Below, one piece after another: positions 8,890-15,117 of a stretch of 32,031 nucleotides of DNA; position 1 is the stretch's first letter, and each line of letters opens with the position of its first letter. Where the stretch lies: assembly GCA_934502625.1 (NCBI GenBank), contig CAKSUQ010000021.1, positions 1 to 32,031 on the forward strand. The letters are read 5' to 3'. The notes beneath the pieces are model-generated. The model was not told the origin of the DNA, searched no databases, and saw only the letters and a program-made list of their open reading frames with translations. Source of the stretch: an uncultured Gemmiger sp. (GTDB lineage: Bacteria; Bacillota; Clostridia; Oscillospirales; Ruminococcaceae). The position numbers and the translations under genes were made by a program.

Positions 8890-9762
8890 TTATTTTTCTT
8901 CGCTCTCACTCTTCCCCAATTCCAGCTGCCTAAACCCCTCGCCGTGGACTTCGTTGGATTGGAGCATGATGATGAAGCAGCCGGGGTCGATGGCCTGCAC
9001 GGCGTGCTCGATCTCGTAGAGCTGCTTGTTCGAGCAAGCGCAGAGCACAACGTCCTTCGGCGCACCGCCGTAGCCGCCGCGCCCCTGCAAGATCGTCGAG
9101 CCGCGGTCGGCCACGCGGTCGATGGCGTCACAGGCGGCCTTGCCGTCGTCGGTGACGATCATCGCCAACATCGACGACGAGAAGCCGAACATCATCTTGT
9201 TGATGACGGCGGACGCGACAAAATTGAACATGATACCGTAGATAATAGAGTCGACATCCTGAAACACCGCACCGTTGAGCAGAATGACCGCCAGCGCTGC
9301 CGCAAACGTGATGTTGCCGAACGGCAGGTGCGGGTGGTTGACCTTGATCGCCATGGTGATGAAATCCAAGCCGCCGGTGCTGGAATTGTTCATGTAGATC
9401 AGCGCGTCGCCGATGCCGCAGACCACGCCGCCGCAGAGCGTCGCCAGCAGGCGGTCGCCCTGATAGACCGGCAGCTGCGGCAGCAGATAGTCGGTGAACA
9501 GTGCAAACAGCGCCATGCAGTACACGCTGCGCGCAAAGAACGACTTGCCCAGCAGCTTGTAGCTGAACAGGATGATCGGGATGTTGATGAGCACGTTGCT
9601 TAAGCCCATCGGGACGCCAAACAGGCGGTACAAAATGGCGCACAGACCTGCGATGCCGGTGACAGGCACGCCGGACGCCACCGCAAAGCTGTAGATGCCG
9701 GCGGCCGAGATAAAGCAGCCGACGGTCTGCAGCAACAGGTTCGTGTACTTGTTTCTTGTCAT
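8890..9762 (-). CDS. YitT family membrane protein
   Basis: 290 residues from the ATG at 9760-9762, behind AAGGAGG with 7-nt spacing; a longer frame adds 16 residues without a site. The N-terminal 190 residues are hydrophobic with about five to six membrane segments (the DUF161/YitT part). The C-terminal 80-90 residues, from AMIVTDDGKAACDAIDRVADR, are a soluble ferredoxin-like DUF2179 domain facing the cytosol. The family is widespread in Firmicutes and its substrate is unknown; some members are described as putative membrane regulators or transporters. It stands alone between two terminators and has no visible link to the butyrate genes. Confidence 0.85.
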   Translation of the reverse strand: MTRNKYTNLLLQTVGCFISAAGIYSFAVASGVPVTGIAGLCAILYRLFGVPMGLSNVLINIPIILFSYKLLGKSFFARSVYCMALFALFTDYLLPQLPVYQGDRLLATLCGGVVCGIGDALIYMNNSSTGGLDFITMAIKVNHPHLPFGNITFAAALAVILLNGAVFQDVDSIIYGIMFNFVASAVINKMMFGFSSSMLAMIVTDDGKAACDAIDRVADRGSTILQGRGGYGGAPKDVVLCACSNKQLYEIEHAVQAIDPGCFIIMLQSNEVHGEGFRQLELGKSESEEK

Positions 9763-9793
9763 GGGGCAACCTCCTTCTCGAACAAACTCAAAC

Positions 9794-9827
9794 AAAAAAG
9801 CCGGGAGCAAACGATGCTGCTCCCGGC
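9794..9827 (-). terminator. Terminator of the lipoprotein gene
   Basis: Ten-base-pair stem GCCGGGAGCA (9800-9809) with TGCTCCCGGC (9818-9827), loop of 8, followed on the minus strand by TTTTTTG. It separates the lipoprotein gene from the YitT gene downstream. Confidence 0.9.
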
Positions 9828-9839
9828 TGAGTGTTACGC

Positions 9840-10979
9840 TCAGACGTTCTTTTTGATTTTGGCCGCGCTGTAGGTGTTCATGGCCGAGCTGTTCAGGTCA
9901 TGCTCCAGCGCTGCGCCTGCCGCGTACAGGTCGTTCTGCAGGTCGGTCAACTTCATGTCGGACAGCAGGTCATACATGTTGTTCAGATCCTCGACAGAGT
10001 AGGTCTTGAACGGGTCAATGCGGCGGGCAACGAGGATCGTCGTGCCCAGATTGATGACCGTCCAGTTGTTCAGCCCGGCCTCGTCCAGCGGGTCGGTCAG
10101 GTTATTGTACTCGTCGCTGCCGTAGCTGGCCAGATCATCGGGCGTGTACAGCTGGGATGCAGCGTAATAGACAGCCTGCGAGGCATCCATGTCGGTGCCC
10201 AGCGCGGACATCGCCTGCGGCACATAGGTCATGGCGGCGGTGTACAGGGCGCTGTTGGAGGCGGTCTCGGCGGTGGCGGTCTCGCTCAACTCGGCGAGGC
10301 AGTTCTCGGCGGTCGCCATGATGGCGGCCTTCTGGTCGTCGTCAGCGAAGGTGTAGCTGCTGTAGTCCATCAGCGGGAACTGCACGGCCTCGATGTAGTA
10401 GCAGTCGTCGTTGACGTAGGCTGTGTACTCGTCGTCGGTCACAGGGGCGCTGCCGTCGGCACCGTAGGTCATTTCCAGCAGCGCCTTGGCCTTCTGCGTG
10501 TTGAGCAGGTAGGTCTCGACGGTGGATTTTGCGATGCCGTTGGCGGTGTACAGGTCGCCGTTGGAGCTCCACAGGTTGTCGGCAGAGTTGGCGGCCTCAG
10601 CCGTGGCGGCGTCGTCCAGCACGCCGTTGCGGTCGGCAAATTCCTTCTCGACGGCGGCGTAGTACTCCAAGGAGCGGGTCGTCAGGCGGGCGACATACTC
10701 GCTGCCGGTGGCGGTGACTTCCTCATCGCCAATCGTACCGGTGCACTCGGCCTTCAGCACGGCCTTGACGTCGGACGCGGTCTCGCCGGTGGCGAGGTTA
10801 GCCACGCCGGAGGCGGTGTTGTAGGCGTTGTACTGCGCCATCAGGTAGATACCGGCGGGAATTTCGACCCCACCGATGGAGCCGACGGTGGACGGCGCAG
10901 ACATATTGCAGCCTGCCAGTGCCAGCACCATCGAAACAGCCAGTGCAAGGCTGAACAGTTTGGTTTTAACGGAACGCAT
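9840..10979 (-). CDS. Exported lipoprotein resembling the chaperone part of SurA/PrsA foldases
   Basis: 379 residues. Signal peptide with positive MRSVKTK, a hydrophobic core and lipobox ALAGC, so C24 would be lipidated and anchored outside the membrane. After it comes a segment starting GSIGGVEIPAGIYLMAQYNAYN, like the first strand and helix of SurA-N/PrsA proteins. A VTDDEYTAYVNDDCYYIEAVQF segment at about 180-201 resembles the join to a PPIase domain. No parvulin catalytic domain is evident; the remainder is acidic, rich in Ala, Asp and Tyr, and mostly helical. A secreted-protein holdase is a reasonable guess, not established. The ATG follows GGGGAG. Monocistronic, with its own promoter and terminator. 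Confidence 0.6.
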   Translation of the reverse strand: MRSVKTKLFSLALAVSMVLALAGCNMSAPSTVGSIGGVEIPAGIYLMAQYNAYNTASGVANLATGETASDVKAVLKAECTGTIGDEEVTATGSEYVARLTTRSLEYYAAVEKEFADRNGVLDDAATAEAANSADNLWSSNGDLYTANGIAKSTVETYLLNTQKAKALLEMTYGADGSAPVTDDEYTAYVNDDCYYIEAVQFPLMDYSSYTFADDDQKAAIMATAENCLAELSETATAETASNSALYTAAMTYVPQAMSALGTDMDASQAVYYAASQLYTPDDLASYGSDEYNNLTDPLDEAGLNNWTVINLGTTILVARRIDPFKTYSVEDLNNMYDLLSDMKLTDLQNDLYAAGAALEHDLNSSAMNTYSAAKIKKNV

Positions 10980-11034
10980 GAATGGTTCTCCCCTTTATGA
11001 ATGGCTTGCGGCAGACCGCCGCAGCATAAATGTT

Positions 11035-11063
11035 ATTATACCGCATTTTTGCCGCTATTGCAA
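11035..11063 (-). promoter_or_regulatory. Promoter of the lipoprotein gene
   Basis: Minus strand: -35 TTGCAA (11058-11063), 17 bp, -10 TATAAT (11035-11040, perfect). The -35 hexamer is self-complementary and is also the -35 of the divergent ung promoter. Confidence 0.75.
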
Positions 11064-11086
11064 GCCCTGCGGGGGTGTGATATACT
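11058..11086 (+). promoter_or_regulatory. Promoter of ung
   Basis: -35 TTGCAA (11058-11063), 17 bp, -10 TATACT (11081-11086) preceded by TGA, an extended -10. It uses the same palindromic hexamer as the lipoprotein promoter, so the two cannot be occupied together. Confidence 0.7.
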
Positions 11087-11102
11087 TGTGAAAAATCGTA
11101 AA

Positions 11103-11131
11103 GTGCGGGCAGATATGGAATCCGCCCCTAC
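11103..11131. repeat. Half copy of the GTAGGGGC palindromic repeat in the ung leader
   Basis: The 29 bases here match one arm of the full repeats at 11950 and 14379: GCGGGCAGATATGGAATCC then GCCCCTAC. The other arm is absent. It lies between the ung promoter and its ribosome binding site and can fold on itself (GGGC with GCCC). Confidence 0.6.
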
Positions 11132-11150
11132 AGAAAATGAGGTAACAACA

Positions 11151-11873
11151 ATGCTTTTGACGACTGAACTGGATAAACTCTCCACAACTGACTGGCAGCC
11201 GTTTTTTGCGGCGGAGCGGGAAAAGCCGTACTTTGCGGCGCTGGATGCCTTTGTGACGGCGGCTGCGGCGGAAAAGACCGTCTACCCCGCGCCGGAGAAT
11301 ATCTTCGCGGCGTTCCGCGCCTGCCCGGCGTCGTCGGTGCGGGTCGTCATTCTGGGGCAAGACCCCTACCACGAGCCGGGGCAGGCCATGGGACTGAGCT
11401 TCTCGGTGCCGGACGGCTGCAAAGCGCCGCCCAGCTTGCGCAACATTTTTAAGGAGCTGGACGCGGAGTTCGGCGCGGGCAGCGCCGCCCGTACCGACCT
11501 GACGACGTGGGCGCGGCAGGGCGTGCTGCTGCTGAACACTGTGCTGACGGTGGAGCAGGGCGCGGCCAACGCCCACGCGAACCACGGGTGGGAGACCTTC
11601 ACCCGCGCGGCGCTGGAATTCGCCGCCGCGCAAGGTTCAGCGCCGCTGGCCGCCGTTCTGTGGGGCAAGCCCGCACAGAAATATGCACCGATCTTCCGTC
11701 AGGCGGCGGCGCAGCGCCCCGTGCTGGTGCTGGAATCCGCCCACCCCAGCCCGCTGTCGGCCTACCGGGGGTTCTTTGGCTCGGCACCGTTCGGCAAAGT
11801 GAACAAATTTTTAAAAAATAACGATGCAGCGGAAATCAATTGGCGGCTTGCCGCAGACGCAACCGCCGGTTGA
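11151..11873 (+). CDS. ung: Uracil-DNA glycosylase, family 1
   Basis: 240 residues. Removes uracil from DNA as the first step of base-excision repair. The catalytic water-activating Asp is D71 in LGQDPYHEPGQAMGLSFSV. The uracil-recognition Asn is N129 in LLLNTVLTVEQG. The DNA-intercalation loop carries the catalytic His in SAHPSPLSAYRGF (H198). All are typical of family 1. The ATG at 11151-11153 follows GAGGT with 7-nt spacing; an upstream in-frame start lies before the promoter -10 box and is excluded. Divergent from the lipoprotein gene. It may read on into the XRE regulator, since no terminator follows. Confidence 0.96.
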   Translation: MLLTTELDKLSTTDWQPFFAAEREKPYFAALDAFVTAAAAEKTVYPAPENIFAAFRACPASSVRVVILGQDPYHEPGQAMGLSFSVPDGCKAPPSLRNIFKELDAEFGAGSAARTDLTTWARQGVLLLNTVLTVEQGAANAHANHGWETFTRAALEFAAAQGSAPLAAVLWGKPAQKYAPIFRQAAAQRPVLVLESAHPSPLSAYRGFFGSAPFGKVNKFLKNNDAAEINWRLAADATAG

Positions 11874-11949
11874 CAGATTGACGGGGCAGCATGATAGATT
11901 GCAACTAGGGTCTGGGATACAATGGAAGCAGAAAATCTTCCAAGGAACG

Positions 11950-12020
11950 GTAGGGGCAGATTCCATATCCGCCCGTGTGGCAGGCAGCTGTTGACGGGCG
12001 CATATAGAATGTGCCCCTAC
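11950..12020. repeat. 71-bp palindromic intergenic repeat, copy A
   Basis: GTAGGGGCAGATTCCATATC and onward; the two 27-bp arms match at 24 positions in inverted orientation, around a 17-bp centre. The word GGAAC flanks it at 11944-11948 and 12021-12025, a possible 5-bp target duplication, though one extra G sits on the left. It is in the ung-XRE gap and would form a long stem in RNA of either strand. There is no T-run after the stem, so it is not a standard terminator. Confidence 0.75.
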
Positions 12021-12052
12021 GGAACCGCAAACGAATTTGAGGAGGTATCCTT

Positions 12053-12478
12053 ATGATCTTTGCTGACAAATTGATTGCGCTGCGCAAGAAGGCAGGCTGG
12101 TCGCAGGAGGAGCTGGCCGAACAGCTGGGCGTGACCCGCCAATCCGTTTCCAAGTGGGAGGGCGCGCAGTCCGTGCCCGACATCGACAAAATTCTGCAGA
12201 TGAGCCGCCTGTTCGGCGTGACGACCGACTACCTTTTAAAAGACGACCAAGGCGAGCCGGAATACACGCCCGACGCCGAGGCCTCTCCCCTGCCCCGTAT
12301 AAAGGCGCTGACGGCGGCCTACTGGCTGGTGGTGGTCGCCATCTTCCTGTGGTACACCTTCGGCCCCAACGGCAACGGCCAGCCGCAGTACAGCTGGTTC
12401 ATCTGGGCAATCGCGGGCGTGCTATACGCAGCCTGCGCCATCGGTGCCAAAGCGTTTATGAAAAAACGGGCGCAATAA
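12053..12478 (+). CDS. XRE-family regulator with a C-terminal membrane anchor
   Basis: 141 residues. An N-terminal Cro/C1-type helix-turn-helix spans about 5-62 (WSQEELAEQLGVTRQSVSKWEG), followed by a short Pro/Asp/Glu linker and two predicted membrane helices at about 87-104 and 113-135. The positive tail MKKRAQ favours a cytosolic C-terminus. The layout suits a DNA-binding protein held at the membrane. Targets are unknown; the ligand could be a membrane signal. The ATG follows GGAGGT. Its own promoter is unclear: a TACAAT at 11918-11923 has only a weak -35, and read-through from ung is possible. A strong terminator follows. Confidence 0.85.
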   Translation: MIFADKLIALRKKAGWSQEELAEQLGVTRQSVSKWEGAQSVPDIDKILQMSRLFGVTTDYLLKDDQGEPEYTPDAEASPLPRIKALTAAYWLVVVAIFLWYTFGPNGNGQPQYSWFIWAIAGVLYAACAIGAKAFMKKRAQ

Positions 12479-12489
12479 TATAGCGATAC

Positions 12490-12535
12490 AGTAAAACACC
12501 CCCGGCTCACGACGAGCCGGGGGTGCTGTTTGTGC
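12490..12535 (+). terminator. Bidirectional terminator between the XRE and HAD genes
   Basis: Twelve-base-pair stem CACCCCCGGCTC (12497-12508) with GAGCCGGGGGTG (12514-12525), loop ACGAC. The minus-strand tail TTTTACTG is good; the plus-strand tail CTGTTTGTGCTTTT is looser. It serves two convergent genes. Confidence 0.9.
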
Positions 12536-12551
12536 TTTTGGAAAAACGATT

Positions 12552-13334
12552 TCAAATCACGCCAAAATGCTGCAAGGCCTTCTCGACGCCGTCGTCGAGG
12601 ATGTCGGCGGTGACGTAATCAGCAGCGGCTTTGGCCTCGTCGCAGGCGTTGCCCATGGCAACGCCGATGCCCGCGTATTGCAGCATCGTTACGTCGTTGC
12701 CGCCGTCGCCAAAGGCGATGGACTGCTCCCGCGTCAGTCCCAGATGCGCCAGCGTATGCCGCAGGCCGTTGGGCTTGCCGCCGTCGGTGGGCAGAATGTC
12801 GCAGAAATCCGGGCTCCACCGCACGGCGATGCAGCCGGGGCAGCGGCGCAGGAACTCGGCCTCGTTCTCCGGCGGCAGGAACGCGCTGAGCTGGTAGATG
12901 TCGTCCGACTCGATGCGCGCGGCGACGTCGCCCGCCCCCTGCTGCAATTCAAGCGCAAAGTCCCGGCTCAAATCATTGATGATGTTGAAAAGGCAGAAAT
13001 CCTTTCCCACGAAGCCGACGGAAATCTTCTCGGCCTCGATGTAGGGCAGCAGCGTGCGCAGCGCGGTCTTGTCGATGAACTGGCTGTAGAGCAGCTCGCC
13101 GTCGGCCATGTAGCAGTACTGGCCGTTCATCGTCACATAGCCGTCGAACGGGATACCGTCCAGCGCGTGCAGGTACGGCAGATGCACCGGCGGCCGGCCG
13201 GTGGCAATGAACGTCTTTACGCCATTTTTGCGCAGCGCGTCCAGCGCACGCAGCGTGGAATCCGGCAGCTTCTTGGCCTGAAACGGCAGCAGCGTACCGT
13301 CAATATCGAAAAAGGCAGCCTTGATGTCAGTCAT
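12552..13334 (-). CDS. Cof-type HAD-IIB phosphatase
   Basis: 260 residues, normal for Cof/YwpJ-type sugar-phosphate or flavin-phosphate phosphatases. Motif I is DIDGT with D10 and D12, motif II TGR (45-47), motif III K187, motif IV GDGGND (209-214). A C2-type cap lies at about 75-185. The ATG at 13332-13334 follows AAGGAG overlapping the gpsA stop (TAAGGAG), so the two are translationally close (10-nt gap). A role linked to glycerol 3-phosphate is suggested only by this neighbour; substrate range in this family is broad and cannot be read from sequence. Confidence 0.88.
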   Translation of the reverse strand: MTDIKAAFFDIDGTLLPFQAKKLPDSTLRALDALRKNGVKTFIATGRPPVHLPYLHALDGIPFDGYVTMNGQYCYMADGELLYSQFIDKTALRTLLPYIEAEKISVGFVGKDFCLFNIINDLSRDFALELQQGAGDVAARIESDDIYQLSAFLPPENEAEFLRRCPGCIAVRWSPDFCDILPTDGGKPNGLRHTLAHLGLTREQSIAFGDGGNDVTMLQYAGIGVAMGNACDEAKAAADYVTADILDDGVEKALQHFGVI

Positions 13335-13344
13335 AGCGTACTCC

Positions 13345-14343
13345 TTACTCGCGCTTGAGGTCGCGCCCCATCAGCGCCATCAGGGCATTGCGGGCTTCCA
13401 ATTTGCCGTCGAGGATGGCCTCCACGGCCTGAACGATGGGCATTTCGACCTTGTATTTCTTCGCCAGACGGCAGGCGGCGGGCAGCGCGTTGACGCCCTC
13501 GACGACCTGCCCGACCTCGGCCTTGGCCTCCTCGACCGACTTGCCACGGCCAATCAGCATACCGGCGTGCAGGTTGCGGCTGTGCATGCTGGTGCAGGTG
13601 ACGATCAGATCGCCCATGCCGGACAGCCCGGCGAAGGTTTCGGCCTTGCAGCCCATGGCAAGCCCCAGCCGGGACAGCTCGGCGTTGCCGCGGGTGATGA
13701 GGGCGGCCTTGGCGTTGTCGCCGTAGCCCAGCCCCAGCGCGATGCCGACGGCCAGCGCAATAACGTTTTTGACCGCGCCGCCAAGCTCGGTGCCACGGCG
13801 GTCGTCATTGGTGTAGACGCGGAACGTCGGGGTGGTAAAGATCTTTTGCACGGTCTTGGCGGCGTCCTCGTCGGCGCTGGCGGCCACGATGGCGGTGGGC
13901 ATGTCGCGGGCGACCTCCTCGGCGTGGGTAGGGCCGGACAGCGCCACAACGCGGGCGGTACACTTTGCCTTGGCAAGCTCGTCCTCGATGATCTCGCTCA
14001 TCGTCATGAGGGTCTTATCCTCGACGCCCTTGGCGACGTCGACGATCAGCTGACCGTTCGGAATGTGGGGCGCGGCCTTTTTGGCGGTGGCACGCACAAA
14101 GGGCGACGGCACAGCAAAGAGCAGGATGTCGCGGCCGGTGCAGGCCTCGGCAATGTCGGCGGTGTAGTGCATGGCTGCGGGCAGCTCCATGCCGGGCAGG
14201 TTGGGGTGGCGGCGTGTGGTGGAAAGGGATTTCAGCTCCGCGGGGATCGCGCTCCACACGGTGACGTCGCGGCCGTTGGCGGCCAGCAGCCGCGCCAGTG
14301 CAATACCCCAGGTGCCAGCACCGAATACTGCGATTTTAGTCAT
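13345..14343 (-). CDS. gpsA: Glycerol-3-phosphate dehydrogenase [NAD(P)+]
   Basis: 332 residues, normal length. Reduces dihydroxyacetone phosphate to sn-glycerol 3-phosphate for phospholipid synthesis. NAD(P)-binding motif GAGTWG is at 8-13. The SGPTHAEEV segment is at 136-144. The catalytic Lys is K192 in GGAVKNVIA, followed by ITRGNAE and GLSGMGDL. The ATG at 14341-14343 follows AAGGAG with a somewhat long spacing. It is upstream of and probably co-transcribed with the HAD phosphatase. The 129-bp gap upstream holds a palindromic repeat; I see no clear promoter in it. Confidence 0.95.
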   Translation of the reverse strand: MTKIAVFGAGTWGIALARLLAANGRDVTVWSAIPAELKSLSTTRRHPNLPGMELPAAMHYTADIAEACTGRDILLFAVPSPFVRATAKKAAPHIPNGQLIVDVAKGVEDKTLMTMSEIIEDELAKAKCTARVVALSGPTHAEEVARDMPTAIVAASADEDAAKTVQKIFTTPTFRVYTNDDRRGTELGGAVKNVIALAVGIALGLGYGDNAKAALITRGNAELSRLGLAMGCKAETFAGLSGMGDLIVTCTSMHSRNLHAGMLIGRGKSVEEAKAEVGQVVEGVNALPAACRLAKKYKVEMPIVQAVEAILDGKLEARNALMALMGRDLKRE

Positions 14344-14378
14344 AGGTAGGTGTCTCCTTGTCAGACGACGTTATTAAT

Positions 14379-14449
14379 GTAGGGGCGGATTCCATATCCG
14401 CCCGCGTGGTAGCCGACCATTGGCGGGCGCATATAGAATGCGCCCCTAC
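14379..14449. repeat. 71-bp palindromic intergenic repeat, copy B
   Basis: Begins GTAGGGGCGGATTCCATATC and ends ATATAGAATGCGCCCCTAC; nearly identical in arms and length to copy A at 11950. It fills most of the gap between the phosphoesterase and gpsA genes. No target duplication is visible at its edges. Confidence 0.75.
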
Positions 14450-14472
14450 GATGGCATTGCGGCGATATAGGA

Positions 14473-15117
14473 CTATTTCCCCAGCAGCCCGGCAAACAGC
14501 CGGTGGCGGGTTTTTTCGGCGGGGGGCTCGGCGTCGAGATACACCCGCTCGAAGCAGTTCACGATACGGGTCGTGCCGTAGGCGTGCTCTCGCTCCATGC
14601 CCGCTCCGTAGGTCAGGTGGATATGACCGTGCAGCAGGTACTGCGGGTGATACCGGTCAAGCAGCGTCGCGAACGAGGTGAACCCCCGGTGCGGCAGGTC
14701 GGTCAGGTCGCCGTAACCGTGCATCGGCGCGTGGGTCACCAGCACATCCAGCCCGCCGTGGCGCCTGATCTTACCGCTGAGACGGGAGACCCGCTTTTTC
14801 ATTTCGGCCTCGGTGAACTGCCATGCGCCGGTGCGGTAGCGGCAGCTGCCGCCCAGCCCGGCGATGCGCAGTCCGCGGTAGACAAAGACGTCGTCGTCGA
14901 TGCAGATCACACCCTGCGGCGGGTGGATGTCGTAGTTTTCGTCGTGGTTGCCGTGGACATAGACCACCGGCATAGGTGCCATTGTGGCGAGATATTCAAG
15001 ATAGTGACGGCTTAAATCACCGCAGGCGATGATAAGTTCGACGCCCTCCAGCTTGTCGGGGGTGTAGTAGTCCCACAGCGCCTTGCATTCCTCATCGGCA
15101 ACAGCCAGCAGCTTCAT
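14473..15117 (-). CDS. Calcineurin-like metallophosphoesterase
   Basis: 214 residues. Most metal-binding motifs of the superfamily are present: GD (33-34), GNHDE (56-60), THAP (128-131) and GHIH (164-167). The first motif, usually DxH, reads ADEEC here (D8, E9, E10), so one metal-ligand His is replaced; this seems to be a trait of a clostridial subgroup rather than a defect. Substrate unknown. Its ATG overlaps the stop of the upstream 655-residue gene (ATGA, 15114-15117), with AAGGAGG inside that gene, which implies translational coupling and a shared job. It lacks a signal peptide, so it is cytosolic. Confidence 0.82.
   Translation of the reverse strand: MKLLAVADEECKALWDYYTPDKLEGVELIIACGDLSRHYLEYLATMAPMPVVYVHGNHDENYDIHPPQGVICIDDDVFVYRGLRIAGLGGSCRYRTGAWQFTEAEMKKRVSRLSGKIRRHGGLDVLVTHAPMHGYGDLTDLPHRGFTSFATLLDRYHPQYLLHGHIHLTYGAGMEREHAYGTTRIVNCFERVYLDAEPPAEKTRHRLFAGLLGK

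Noticed and set aside
11870..11923. Promoter for the XRE gene (TTGACA at 11870 with TAGATT, or TACAAT at 11918)
   Set aside because: Spacing of 19 bp in the first case and a poor -35 in the second; neither is good enough to list.
14379..14449. Palindromic repeat copy B as a rho-independent terminator for the phosphoesterase gene
   Set aside because: It lies downstream of gpsA's start side, has no T-run after the stem, and equals a dispersed repeat, so repeat identity explains it.
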